Source of the DNA: Nitrosomonas sp.
Lineage (GTDB): Bacteria > Pseudomonadota > Gammaproteobacteria > Burkholderiales > Nitrosomonadaceae
DNA: 64,000 bases
Direction of reading: 5' to 3'
Assembly (NCBI GenBank): GCA_016708955.1
Contig: JADJES010000003.1
Location: 248,001 to 312,000 of the forward strand
Shown here: positions 16,996-25,487 of the stretch, piece after piece
How the letters are laid out: every line of letters starts with the position of its first letter
Position numbering within the stretch: the stretch's first letter is position 1
Program-made: the position numbers and the translations under genes
The notes under the pieces: generated by a model
Seen by the model: the letters and a program-made list of their open reading frames with translations, nothing else
Databases searched by the model: none
Told to the model about the DNA's origin: nothing

Positions 16996-18060
16996 ATGAA
17001 TACTGAACGCTCCGACGATATCCATTATCTCTGGTGGTTGATGATGGCTTGCGCGACGGGTGGGTTGATTTACCTGCTCAGTCCGATATTGACCCCGTTT
17101 TTGCTGGCTGCAGTCATTGCCTATATTTGTAATCCCATGGTGACTTTTTTAGCTGGGAAAAAGCTATCGCGCACAGTGGGTGCGGTGCTGGTGATGTTTT
17201 TGTTGCTCGGGGTATTCGCAGCGCTGATTCTGATTATGGTGCCGTTATTTGAGGAAGAAGCGAGGCGGGTACTGGACAAGATGCCGGTTTATCTGGACAT
17301 GTTCAGGAATCATGTGGTTCCCTGGCTGGAGACAAGATTCAACATCAGTTTGCAACCGGATATGAATGTGCTGAAACAGGCCGTATCAGAACATTGGAAG
17401 AGTGCAGGGGGGGTGGCCGCAAAGATGCTGCCTTCTTTGACCAGCGGCGGGATGGCGATTGTGGAATTTGTGGTCAATCTGTTGCTGGTGCCGGTGGTGT
17501 TGTTTTATCTGCTGCGTGACTGGGATATGCTGATCAAATTGATCGATGAAATGATTCCGCGCTATTGGCATCACCAGGTTTCTCTACTGGCGGGTGAGAC
17601 GGACCGGATTCTGGCGGAATTTTTGCGCGGGCAATTATCCGTCATAGTACTGATGAGCATTTGCTATATCACAGGTCTCTGGCTGGTAGGATTGGAATTC
17701 GCATTACCGATTGGATTGGTAGCCGGTATTCTGGTATTTGTGCCGTATCTCGGCATGATCGTCGGTCTGACGCTGGCGACTTTTGCCGCATTGATGCAAT
17801 TCCAAGGCTGGAGCGGGGTAATTCCGGTATGGATTGTTTTTGGCGCTGGTCAATTGCTTGAGGGTATGTTGATTACTCCCTGGCTGGTGGGTGATCGGAT
17901 CGGGCTGCACCCGGTCATGGTGATTTTTGCGTTATTGGCATTCGGCCAGTTATTCGGTTTCTTTGGTATCTTGCTGGCGTTGCCGGTCAGTGCCGTGCTG
18001 CTGGTTTGGCTACGCCATCTTCATGAGCGCTATCTGGGGAGCAATCTCTATAATTCATAG
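16996..18060 (+). CDS. AI-2E family transporter / PerM-like permease
   Basis: A 354-residue inner-membrane protein of the AI-2E transporter (PerM/UPF0118) family with about eight predicted helices. Family hallmarks include LSPILTPFLLAAVIAYICNP near the N terminus, VPLFEEEARRVLDKMPVYL in the soluble loop and FVPYLGMIVGL. Substrates vary within the family and are not predictable here. It begins 9 bases after the hpnO stop and is followed by hda, a gene order common in Nitrosomonadales. Confidence 0.88.
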   Translation: MNTERSDDIHYLWWLMMACATGGLIYLLSPILTPFLLAAVIAYICNPMVTFLAGKKLSRTVGAVLVMFLLLGVFAALILIMVPLFEEEARRVLDKMPVYLDMFRNHVVPWLETRFNISLQPDMNVLKQAVSEHWKSAGGVAAKMLPSLTSGGMAIVEFVVNLLLVPVVLFYLLRDWDMLIKLIDEMIPRYWHHQVSLLAGETDRILAEFLRGQLSVIVLMSICYITGLWLVGLEFALPIGLVAGILVFVPYLGMIVGLTLATFAALMQFQGWSGVIPVWIVFGAGQLLEGMLITPWLVGDRIGLHPVMVIFALLAFGQLFGFFGILLALPVSAVLLVWLRHLHERYLGSNLYNS

Positions 18061-18105
18061 TCGCGGGCATTTGCGAAGTGGGGCTATGCGTATTGAGCGA
18101 TCACA

Positions 18106-18783
18106 ATGAAACAGTTGCTGTTGGATATTAAACCCTTGCCACTGCCTACACTGGAGAACTTTCTGCCGGGGCGAAACGCTGAGTTGCTGCACATGCTGAC
18201 AAATATTCTGTCCAACCATGAAAAAGAACGCTTTGTTTACCTCTGGGGCGGCCTGGGTTGTGGCAAAAGCCATTTATTACAGGCAACGGTTGCGGCCTAT
18301 ACACAAAAAAACTCAAAAGCGGTATATTTCTCTGCTAAAAAACTGTGCGAATTTTCTGTGGATAGCGATATAGATTGTGTCGCAGTTGACGATATCGACT
18401 GTCTGGATGCATCAGCCCAGATCGGATTATTTAATCTCTATAACCAGTTGCGCGATGAAAGTCAGGCATTTCTGCTGGTCAGCGGCTCGGCTGCACCGGC
18501 ATACTTGAATATGCGGCAGGATTTGGTGACCCGTTTGGGATGGGGGCTGGTGTATCAGGTGCATGAATTAACGGAAGAAGAAAAAATACAGGCGATGAAA
18601 AGTCATGCCGTTGCTTGTGGTTTCGATTTATCACAGGAAATTTGCCTTTATTTGTTACGGCATGGACGGCGTGATTTGCCGTCGTTAATGATGACACTGG
18701 ATGCACTGGACCGGTATTCTCTGGTTAATCAGCGTCAAATTACCATACCTTTATTACGAGAATTATTACAGGTGGCTTCATGA
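18106..18783 (+). CDS. hda: DnaA regulatory inactivator Hda
   Basis: A 225-residue DnaA-like AAA+ protein lacking the DNA-binding domain. Hda with the beta clamp stimulates ATP hydrolysis by DnaA and so prevents re-initiation. The N-terminal QLLLDIKPLPLPTLENFLPG contains the expected clamp-binding segment, followed by LWGGLGCGKSHLLQA (Walker A), VAVDDIDCL (Walker B region) and a C-terminal lid with LMMTLDALDRYSL. Its stop overlaps the HAD gene start (ATGA). Confidence 0.93.
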   Translation: MKQLLLDIKPLPLPTLENFLPGRNAELLHMLTNILSNHEKERFVYLWGGLGCGKSHLLQATVAAYTQKNSKAVYFSAKKLCEFSVDSDIDCVAVDDIDCLDASAQIGLFNLYNQLRDESQAFLLVSGSAAPAYLNMRQDLVTRLGWGLVYQVHELTEEEKIQAMKSHAVACGFDLSQEICLYLLRHGRRDLPSLMMTLDALDRYSLVNQRQITIPLLRELLQVAS

Positions 18784-19442
18784 ATTTAGCATTATTTGAT
18801 TTGGATAACACATTGATTGCTGGTGATAGTGATTTCCAATGGGCGCAATTTCTGATTGAAAAGAAAGCATTGGATCGTGAATTGCACGAAGCTAGGAATC
18901 TGGAATTTTACGAACAATATAAAGCGGGAACGTTGGATATTCATGAATTCCTGGATTTTCAGTTGAAGCCGCTGGCGCGTCACTCACGTGTTCAGTTGGA
19001 AGTATGGCGCAGCGAATTTATGTGTAAGAAGATTATGCCGCTGATTGCACCGGGCACACGCCAGTTGATTGAGCGGCATATGCTGGATGATGATCTGTGC
19101 ATCATCATTACCGCAACCAACAGTTTTGTCACAGCGCCCATTGCACAAGCATTAGGTATCAGTCATTTGATTGCAACCGAACCGGAAGAAAAAGATGGCG
19201 AATTTACCGGCAAGGTGTCGGGTATACCTTCTTTCAGGGAAGGAAAAATTGAACGGCTGGAAAACTGGCTGGATGCGCATAATTTAACTTGGTTATCCTT
19301 CCTGCGCAGCTGGTTTTATAGTGATTCCCTCAACGATCTACCCTTGCTCAGCAAAGTGACGCACCCGGTCGCAGTAGACCCGGATGCTACGTTGAGAAGC
19401 CATGCCGAAAGAAATAATTGGCCGATTATTAGTTTGCGTTGA
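18780..19442 (+). CDS. HAD-IB family hydrolase (SerB-like phosphatase)
   Basis: A 220-residue haloacid-dehalogenase phosphatase of subfamily IB. FDLDNTLI holds the nucleophile Asp and the acid/base Asp; ITATNSF is motif II; the Lys lies in GKIERLENW and YSDSLNDLPLL supplies the metal-binding Asp. HAD-IB members include phosphoserine phosphatase-like enzymes acting on small phosphate esters; the substrate is unknown. It overlaps hda by four bases. Its last 32 codons are included in a tandem duplication that follows. Confidence 0.88.
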   Translation: MNLALFDLDNTLIAGDSDFQWAQFLIEKKALDRELHEARNLEFYEQYKAGTLDIHEFLDFQLKPLARHSRVQLEVWRSEFMCKKIMPLIAPGTRQLIERHMLDDDLCIIITATNSFVTAPIAQALGISHLIATEPEEKDGEFTGKVSGIPSFREGKIERLENWLDAHNLTWLSFLRSWFYSDSLNDLPLLSKVTHPVAVDPDATLRSHAERNNWPIISLR

Positions 19443-19790
19443 TGATGTGATTGGCAATTGACAGTTCAGGGAGATCCTCTTTGTCAGAACGGTAAGAGGC
19501 GGGTGATGTGATGTTAAGATGTGACCCTGTGACTTGCTTATTTTCTTGATTCGCGACCTGACCCTGGCTGCTCAGCAAAGTGACGCACCCGGTCGCGGTA
19601 GACCCGGATGCTACATTGAGAAGTCATGCCGAAAGAAATAACTGGCCGATTATTAGTTTGCGTTGATCAGGTGGATAGGCAATTGACAGTTCAGGGAGAT
19701 CCTCTTTGTCAGAACGGTAAGAGGCGGGTGGTGTGATGTTAAGATGTGATCCTTGTGACTTGCTTATTTTCTTGATTCGCGACCTGACCC
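19346..19790. repeat. Tandem duplication of about 225 bp covering the HAD gene 3' end
   Basis: The unit starting GCTCAGCAAAGTGACGCACC occurs at 19346 and again at 19570, nearly identical for about 220 bases and ending in CTTGATTCGCGACCTGACCC both times. The first copy contains the real end of the HAD gene; the second carries an orphan C-terminal fragment. A few substitutions and two one-base insertions separate the copies, so the duplication is fairly recent but not brand new. Confidence 0.9.
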
Positions 19791-20059
19791 CTTATGTGTT
19801 GTTAGTATGTGTTGTTAGTATCTCCGTATTCCGGCCTTCTCAGCTATGAAAAATAGAACTGTTTAATGGCCGACTCTATAGTAAATTGTCACCGTAATTC
19901 CCGTAATTCGCCGTAATCCGTAAACTAGGACATTTGTCCTGTTAGAAAAGTACATTTAACCTATTTAATTTCTATAGATATGAATTTATACTTTAAGGCG
20001 GTATAGATGTATTATATCATTTTAGATTGAGTCTGTTTTTTTAACGTGAGAGGATAATT
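19791..20059 (+). promoter_or_regulatory. PEP-CTERM gene upstream region with iterons and palindrome
   Basis: Three near-identical CCGTAATtC units at 10-base spacing lie at 19892-19920, and a palindrome AGGACA-TT-TGTCCT at 19927-19940. The spacing places the iterons on one face of the helix, as for a regulator site. A Shine-Dalgarno-like GAGAGGA lies just before the ATG at 20060. The regulator is not identified. Confidence 0.4.
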
Positions 20060-20713
20060 ATGAAAATTAGAATAGTAGTGCCTCAAATACTAGTTGCTGG
20101 AGCAGTTGCATTGGCGATGTCTTCTGTAAATGCAGCTCCTTTTATAGGTTCACCGTCGCCGTCACTGTCCCCAGTCTTCTTGGGTGGTACATTGATTGAT
20201 TTCGATGACAAGCCCACCGGCACGGTGGTCGGATTTGGAGATTACGCTGGGTTAGGCGTTGCGATCTTTGAGTCAGAAGGAGTTGGAACTTTCGCTCGTT
20301 ACAGCGGCTCCCAAAGCTCACCAAACTACATCGGAACCGGGTTTGGTGGTGATCGTGGTGACAACGCCAGCGGGTGGGACGGCACGATCAGCTTCATATT
20401 TGGTGCTGCGCAAGCGCGGGTAGGGCTCGGCGTTGCGGATTCAGCCTTTGGCCCAGAAACATTTTCGATCTACGACTCAAGCCATACTCTACTCGAAACA
20501 CTCACCGTACCTACCGGTGCTAACACTTATGCCGGCTTCGATCGGTTATTTGCGGACATCAGGTACTTAGAAGTCAAAGGCGATTTCTTCGCAGTTGACG
20601 ACCTACAGTTCAGCACGACGCCGATTCCAGAACCAGAAACCTACGCTATGTTATTGGCAGGTCTAGGCTTACTGGGTTTCATGGCACGTCGCAGAAAAGA
20701 ATCAGCAGTTTAA
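20060..20713 (+). CDS. PEP-CTERM sorting-domain protein
   Basis: A 217-residue exported protein. A signal peptide (MKIRIVVPQILVAGAVALAMSSVNA) is followed by a beta-rich Gly/Asp-rich body with LIDFDDKPTGTVV and a C-terminal PEP-CTERM signal: IPEPETYAML, a hydrophobic helix and the basic tail ARRRKE. Such proteins are recognised by exosortase EpsH/XrtA and linked to exopolysaccharide production; no exosortase is in this window. The body has no recognised enzyme motif. A strong terminator follows. Confidence 0.92.
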   Translation: MKIRIVVPQILVAGAVALAMSSVNAAPFIGSPSPSLSPVFLGGTLIDFDDKPTGTVVGFGDYAGLGVAIFESEGVGTFARYSGSQSSPNYIGTGFGGDRGDNASGWDGTISFIFGAAQARVGLGVADSAFGPETFSIYDSSHTLLETLTVPTGANTYAGFDRLFADIRYLEVKGDFFAVDDLQFSTTPIPEPETYAMLLAGLGLLGFMARRRKESAV

Positions 20714-20735
20714 TTTAGACTTAGATTTAATCCAG

Positions 20736-20761
20736 AACGGGGGCTTAGGCCCCCGTTTTTG
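20736..20761 (+). terminator. Rho-independent terminator
   Basis: AACGGGGGC and GCCCCCGTT form a perfect 9-bp GC-rich stem with a TTAG loop, followed by a T-tract (GTTTTTGTTTC). It lies 22 bases after the PEP-CTERM stop codon. Confidence 0.92.
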
Positions 20762-20877
20762 TTTCTTTGGCTGCAAGTGTAACTGTTAATCCGGAGAAAA
20801 ACAGGGTCAGGTCGCGAATCAAGAATTCAATAGATTGATAGAGTCAAACTCGATTGATCCTGCTGCCCTGCGGAAGC

Positions 20878-20976
20878 ATGGGGCCAGGTCGCGAATTGAG
20901 AATATAGCCGATGAATTAAATATGATTTGTGTTTTGTGACTTTGCTGTGCGGAGGCACTTGCAGATTGAATGTGGA
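20878..20976. repeat. Dispersed 100-bp repeat, copy A
   Basis: A near-identical copy lies at 23262-23361 in the same orientation. Both begin ATGGGGnCAGGTCGCGAATTG and run through AAATATGATTTGTGTTTTGTGAC to a GCAGATTGAATGTGGA end. A shorter relative GGGTCAGGTCGCGAATCAAG occurs at about 20807, and its reverse complement ends both tandem copies at 19.5 and 19.8 kb. The rest of the 20762-21017 gap holds nothing else recognisable. Confidence 0.85.
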
Positions 20977-21017
20977 CATATGACTTATATTTTACCTATA
21001 AAATAATCAAGAAACCA

Positions 21018-21377
21018 CTAACCCGCCTTCGCTCGTGACACCATAGCTTTTACCGCTGGAGTCATGTTAACCGGCATAAGCTTGGTATCTTTATGGGCAT
21101 TCTGGAACACCCGGAATACTTCATCAGAGAAAGCCTGCTCAATTTCTTCAACGCCATCGAAGTCCAAAATTACTGTTTTAAATTTATCAACACGGAATAT
21201 CAGTCTTTTAACCTGTGATCTGAATACAAGCTTTTCACCTTCGTATTGTGCCAATCGAACAGGTACAATTGTTTTGGCGAATGTGTACTCTTCAGGTACC
21301 GCAAATTTGTCGAAAATCTCTTTTGTTGTACGGGTATTGTACGGGTACTCCAGAATCCATTTCATCTTATCGGGCAT
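21018..21377 (-). CDS. DUF4325 (STAS-like) domain protein
   Basis: A 119-residue cytosolic protein. VFRSQVKRLIFRVDKFKTVILDFDGVEEIEQAFSDEVFRVF (described here by its ends, SQVKRL and FRVF, residues about 53-91) matches the DUF4325 STAS-like pattern, often found alone or fused to DNA-binding or kinase domains and thought to act in switching or antagonist modules. It is flanked by dispersed repeats and an insertion sequence, so it may be cargo acquired by transfer. No partner gene is adjacent. Confidence 0.75.
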   Translation of the reverse strand: MPDKMKWILEYPYNTRTTKEIFDKFAVPEEYTFAKTIVPVRLAQYEGEKLVFRSQVKRLIFRVDKFKTVILDFDGVEEIEQAFSDEVFRVFQNAHKDTKLMPVNMTPAVKAMVSRAKAG

Positions 21378-21462
21378 GATAAACTCTCCGAAGCCTTCAT
21401 TAACATGTAGTTAGTCATTGAATGATGAGTTGGGTTCTGGTATTGAAGTTTGAGAAATTTAT

Positions 21463-21695
21463 CCCGGATGACGCAAGCTTATCCGGGCTACTTGCTACTT
21501 GCTCAACACAACCAATCATGCAGAAACATACAGAATGGAGACGCAATAATGTTTACAGTTATGCGCGTTACCGTACAGAAGAAAATAGGAAATGTAGCGA
21601 TAATTAGTTTCAAGCCTATTCATATTTTCACGGTAAGTTCGTATGAATAGCCCGCACCAGCCCGGATGCTTCCCTTCATCTAGTCGGAGGGCTGG
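21463..21695. repeat. REP-like palindromes left of the insertion sequence
   Basis: CCCGGAT (21463-21469) pairs with ATCCGGG (21481-21487), and CCAGCCC (21657-21663) pairs with GGGCTGG (21689-21695). These are GC-rich imperfect hairpins of REP type in otherwise gene-free sequence (21378-21716). Confidence 0.4.
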
Positions 21696-21724
21696 AAGAT
21701 TTTTCCAAACCAGTGCGAATTCTC

Positions 21725-23075
21725 GGTTCATCCGGCAAGTGCGTACTTTTGGGTTTAACCGACAAGGACATAATTGGTTTCATGCAGCGCCATAATTTTG
21801 AGTTTAAAGAACTCGACATCTCTGAAACCATAGGCCATTTTGTGCAAAGTTTTTATCTTGTTGTTGGTACCTTCCAACGGCCCGGTTGATAAACCATTAA
21901 AATCGAAATAAGCCAGGATACCTGAGCGGTGTGCTGCAATAGTTTTAGAGAATTGCTTGAGCATGTTGACATCCGAAGCAGCGGCTTTTTTTACCCATTC
22001 ATCCAATGCATTTTGAGCTGAGAGTTTATCCGGTTGATGCCAGATATTGCGTAACTCTTCTTTCATGTAATAGGCCGTTGCCAAGGGCTCATTGAGCTTT
22101 AATGCTTCGTCCAGACGTTGACGTTCATTGCGCTTGTCATCCAGGTTGTCAGGGTTCTTCAGCAACAGCCAGCGAATGCCCTTCAAAACGGGTTTGCCCA
22201 ACCCATTTTCTGCTTCTCGTTGCAGATCATGACGCAGTTTTGTCAACTTTCGTTGAACAGCTTAATAATATGGAAGTGATCGAACACTAGCGTTGCATCT
22301 GGGATATTAGCCCGCACCGCACTGATGTATGCTGGCCCCATGTCGGTCGCAACCGCTTCAATCCGTGCACCCGATCGTTTCAAACGCTTCCAAAACGGAA
22401 TCAGTGCATCGGCACCTTTCCCATTGCCAACAAAATCACTGCCCCACGTTGAAGATCCAGAACTATCGTTAAATAACCCAGCTTCTTGCCTTGGTATATT
22501 TCATCCAGCGCAATGCGTTTTATCTTGGCCAATTTCGGCAACCGATAACGTTTATTCAGATTGTCCTTCTGTATTCCCTTAACCAGATCCCAGCTCACTC
22601 CAAGATGGCGTGCTACCGCCTGGATGGTCATGTGCCTAGAGAGATCCAAAACCAATCTTTCGAAAGAACGTGTATAGCGCTTGTGCTCATCAGCAAACTG
22701 TATCTTTACCTGACGAACTGCTTGGCATCGGGTGCATTCTACCCGCTGAACTGGAAGGTCGATATAGACTGCTTTTGACCTACCGGTACTGTCCTGAAGC
22801 GTCTAACCAACTTTCCCCGGCAATGTATCTCGCGGCTTTTACATACCGGACATCTCAATCGCCAATGATCCGCTTGTATTGCAACAACTATGACACCCGC
22901 AATAAAACAAGTGCTTTGATAAAAATAACCAACTATACCAAAGGCGTGATACAGCAAACTGGTCGACATGTTGAAAAAAACCGCTGCGTTGAAAATCAGA
23001 GATAATTTCAACCTTTAATTCACTTTATTTCAACATGCATTTCTGACTAACAAGTACGCACTTGCCGGATGAACC
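21725..23075 (-). mobile_element. ISL3-family insertion sequence, copy 1
   Basis: The 1351-bp element has terminal inverted repeats beginning GGTTCATCCGGCAAGTGCG and is bordered by an exact 8-bp target duplication GAATTCTC (21717-21724 and 23076-23083), the size expected for the ISL3 family. It carries one transposase gene on the minus strand. An almost identical copy in the opposite orientation lies at 29849-31198. Confidence 0.93.
21755..22969 (-). pseudogene. ISL3 transposase, three frameshifts (copy 1)
   Basis: The reading frame begins with ATG at 22969 (MSTSLLYHAFGIVGY), includes a zinc-finger-like CPVCKSREIHCRG and a helix-turn-helix (TIQAVARHLGVSWDLVKGI), then the DDE catalytic domain (ALDEIYQ, ATDMGPAYISAVR, and GPLEGTNNKIKTLHKMAYGFRD). 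Three single-base deletions interrupt it: in an A-run near GQK, in a T-run at the codons for AVIFVG, and in an A-run at FNEKL. They sum to three, so the last third returns to frame. The A-run deletion near GQK is shared with copy 2; the others are private. Confidence 0.88.
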
Positions 23076-23083
23076 GAATTCTC

Positions 23084-23502
23084 TCTCTATCTCCCTTCGG
23101 CGCACTGGTTTTCTTCTCTATGGGTGGAACTGCGCGGCGAAATATAAGACTACTAAGGAAGTGCTGCAACATGGTGCTGCTCAGTTCTGTCCGCCCTATT
23201 CAAATAATGTATTGACATTGCCGCTTGTTCGAAAGCAAAGAAGTATGGGGTCAAAAGAAGTATGGGGTCAGGTCGCGAATTGAGAATATAACCGATGAAT
23301 TAAATATGATTTGTGTTTTGTGACTTTGCTGTGCGTGATGCACTCGCAGATTGAATGTGGAGATCACAGGTTTCGTGATTGTTATTTTTTAACCATTATT
23401 ACCCATTAGAGAAATAACCATCTTTCAAACGCAAACTTCTCCTTCCGCATTGGTTGATGCGAACGAAGAAGTTTACTGATGATGCGGTGAATCGTGACAG
23501 AC
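23084..23502. repeat. Gene-free flank with dispersed repeat copy B
   Basis: Positions 23262-23361 are the second copy of the 100-bp repeat at 20878. Just before it AAGAAGTATGGGGTCA is duplicated in tandem. CGCACTGGTTT at about 23100 pairs with AAACCAGTGCG at 21707-21717 across the insertion sequence, so the IS landed in the loop of an older inverted repeat. No gene is seen. Confidence 0.6.
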
Positions 23503-24594
23503 TTAATTCACGCGGATGCCGATGTAAGTCGCGTTGTTGGCTTCGCTACGTTCGGTAAACGCGCCGTTGTAGTCGATGATCGCGCCGATCCAGTAATTCT
23601 GGCCGCTGACCAGATCGGAAGGAATCACCAGGAAGGTGTTGTTGGTGGTATCCGGAAAACCGCGATACAGCGTAACCGCGCCTTCGCCGAGGAACCGGTC
23701 ACCGGTAGTGATGGTGTCATTGGTCGATAAGTAATAACCAACCTTAGCTGTCAGCGGACTGGTTTTGCCGAGATTCTCATACGTCATCTCGAGCTTGATG
23801 GTTTGGCCTTTGTTGACGCGGTATACCGGTTCGGCAGTGCCGGCTACTTTGGTTAGTTCTACATTCGAGGTGTTAAAAATGCGAGTGCGGCCATGCGTGC
23901 TGTATTCGCCGCTGCTACCGGTATGCCGCCAATGCGATATCGCCAGATCATTAGGACCACCGGTCCATAAGCCGTACACTGCAACCAATCCGTTGTTGGC
24001 ATCCTCGCCGCTGTAGGCGGTCGCGGTTGCGCCATTGGCATGAATATGCGTCCAGTCTGAGCCCATAATGTTATAAACATTGGCGGTGTGCGCCAATCCG
24101 GCGGCATGGCCGAATTCGTGCATGGCAGTGGTCTGGAATGGCCGGAATGCGCCACCATAGGACGACAAGCTGACTTTGTTGGTAGTGTGGTGATACGACA
24201 CGCTGTTATTGAAAATGACATCCGCTTCTTTCAACGTGCAATCACCTTTAAACCATACATACGCAACGGCCGGAAAGGTGCCGATGTTCGGGCCGCCACT
24301 GGCTTCCCACCAGACTTCGTTTTCGTTGTTATTGGCTGCAACGCCGGGCTCGTTCCAGACGACGCCAAAGCTTAAGTTGCTGGGATTGCCGTTCCAATGC
24401 GTGATCACGGAAGATAACGCATCGCGCCACGGACCTGCTGGGAAGCCGACGGATGATGCGCGGGCTGTATAGCTGTTGCCGCTCCATTTGGTTGCGTTGC
24501 CGCCGCATTTGATGGTGGTGTATGCGAACGCATGTTGCGTAACGGTTGCCAGAAACAACGTGGCGAGCAATTGATTTAATCGCGAGAATTTCAT
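23503..24594 (-). CDS. Secreted matrixin-like zinc metalloprotease with CARDB-like domain
   Basis: A 363-residue exported protein. After a signal peptide (ending QHAFA) the catalytic domain holds HEFGHAAGLAHT, the metzincin zinc motif HExxHxxGxxH with catalytic Glu, and a Met-turn NIMGSDW about 13 residues later, the matrixin arrangement. Residues about 245-363 form a beta-rich CARDB-like domain (KLEMTYENLGKTS, YYLSTNDTITTGD, YWIGAIIDYNG). It is expected to work outside the cytoplasm. It lies 65 bases downstream of another exported protein gene on the same strand, probably an operon. A decayed copy of its 3' end lies at 25862-25979. Confidence 0.85.
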   Translation of the reverse strand: MKFSRLNQLLATLFLATVTQHAFAYTTIKCGGNATKWSGNSYTARASSVGFPAGPWRDALSSVITHWNGNPSNLSFGVVWNEPGVAANNNENEVWWEASGGPNIGTFPAVAYVWFKGDCTLKEADVIFNNSVSYHHTTNKVSLSSYGGAFRPFQTTAMHEFGHAAGLAHTANVYNIMGSDWTHIHANGATATAYSGEDANNGLVAVYGLWTGGPNDLAISHWRHTGSSGEYSTHGRTRIFNTSNVELTKVAGTAEPVYRVNKGQTIKLEMTYENLGKTSPLTAKVGYYLSTNDTITTGDRFLGEGAVTLYRGFPDTTNNTFLVIPSDLVSGQNYWIGAIIDYNGAFTERSEANNATYIGIRVN

Positions 24595-24659
24595 TGTAGG
24601 TCTCCTAAAAATTGTTCATAACTTGAGTGACGGTTGCAAATTCAGGGTGAAAACGCGCT

Positions 24660-25487
24660 TTAGTCCCTGCGGATGATCATTTCCACGTGATCTGGCGCTT
24701 CCAGATCGAGTTTTTTGAGAACCGGTGGTACCGCCGGTGCGGCAGCCGGTTTCGCTTTTCCTACTGCAAATTTTTCATGGACTTGAACACTTTTAACCGG
24801 TTTGAGCGAACTGAGCGCTTGCGGGGTGTAATGCTGATTGACGCTATCGCTGAGGAATTTACGGAATTGCACCGGTGTCAGCTTGGTCGCGTCGGCTGGC
24901 GGCGTCCATTCGGCTTTGGTTTCGGTTTCAAAAGTAAATTCTTTGATGCCGATACGTAGCGTTACGCTTTTCTTGTCTTCGTTAAAATTGCCTTGATCGA
25001 GCTGACCATTGCTGCGCAACCAGATTTCTTGCCAAGCATCGGAATGCACGGCATCCTTGCTGATGCGGAAGCGGCCAAAATTGCCGCCGACCACCGGTGA
25101 AATTTCCACACCGTTGCCGCGCACGAACACGATATCCTGATTGCCTGCTTGAAACAGCGGCACGCCTGGAATAATCAAGGTATTACCAGCGTCGTCAGGG
25201 CCGCCACGGAAACGCAGCGTGATCAATTTGTCCTGGTTCGAACGGCCTTTAAAGTTCCGGGTGATCTCGTAGGTTACATAGGTATGCGGTATAGCGACAT
25301 CGTCTGCCTGCAAAATATCCGATGTGCGATAGTCGACATCGACGACCTTTCCTTCAAAAATCAGATCAGCCTTATGCACCAGATCCGAAGTGTTGGTGCC
25401 GTCCGCGTGCGATGCATGCGTTTGCGGGATAGCAATCGCCAGACCCAAAGTTAAAATCGCTGCTGCTAGTGTTTTTACTTTCATCAT
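24660..25487 (-). CDS. Exported protein of unknown function, metalloprotease partner
   Basis: A 275-residue protein with a signal peptide (MMKVKTLAAAILTLGLAIAIPQTHA). The first half contains DLVHKADLIFEGKVVDV and YVTYEITRNFKGR, a pattern seen in hypothetical proteins encoded beside matrixin-like proteases; the second half ends in an Ala/Pro-rich stretch and a basic tail. No catalytic motif is recognised. Because it is upstream and co-oriented with the protease gene, a role as substrate, inhibitor or chaperone is possible, but this is inference only. A Shine-Dalgarno AGGAG precedes the start. Confidence 0.7.
   Translation of the reverse strand: MMKVKTLAAAILTLGLAIAIPQTHASHADGTNTSDLVHKADLIFEGKVVDVDYRTSDILQADDVAIPHTYVTYEITRNFKGRSNQDKLITLRFRGGPDDAGNTLIIPGVPLFQAGNQDIVFVRGNGVEISPVVGGNFGRFRISKDAVHSDAWQEIWLRSNGQLDQGNFNEDKKSVTLRIGIKEFTFETETKAEWTPPADATKLTPVQFRKFLSDSVNQHYTPQALSSLKPVKSVQVHEKFAVGKAKPAAAPAVPPVLKKLDLEAPDHVEMIIRRD

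Noticed and set aside
21657..21695. Integron attC site
   Set aside because: The CCAGCCC/GGGCTGG hairpin lacks the core GTTRRRY sites and no integrase or cassette array is present.
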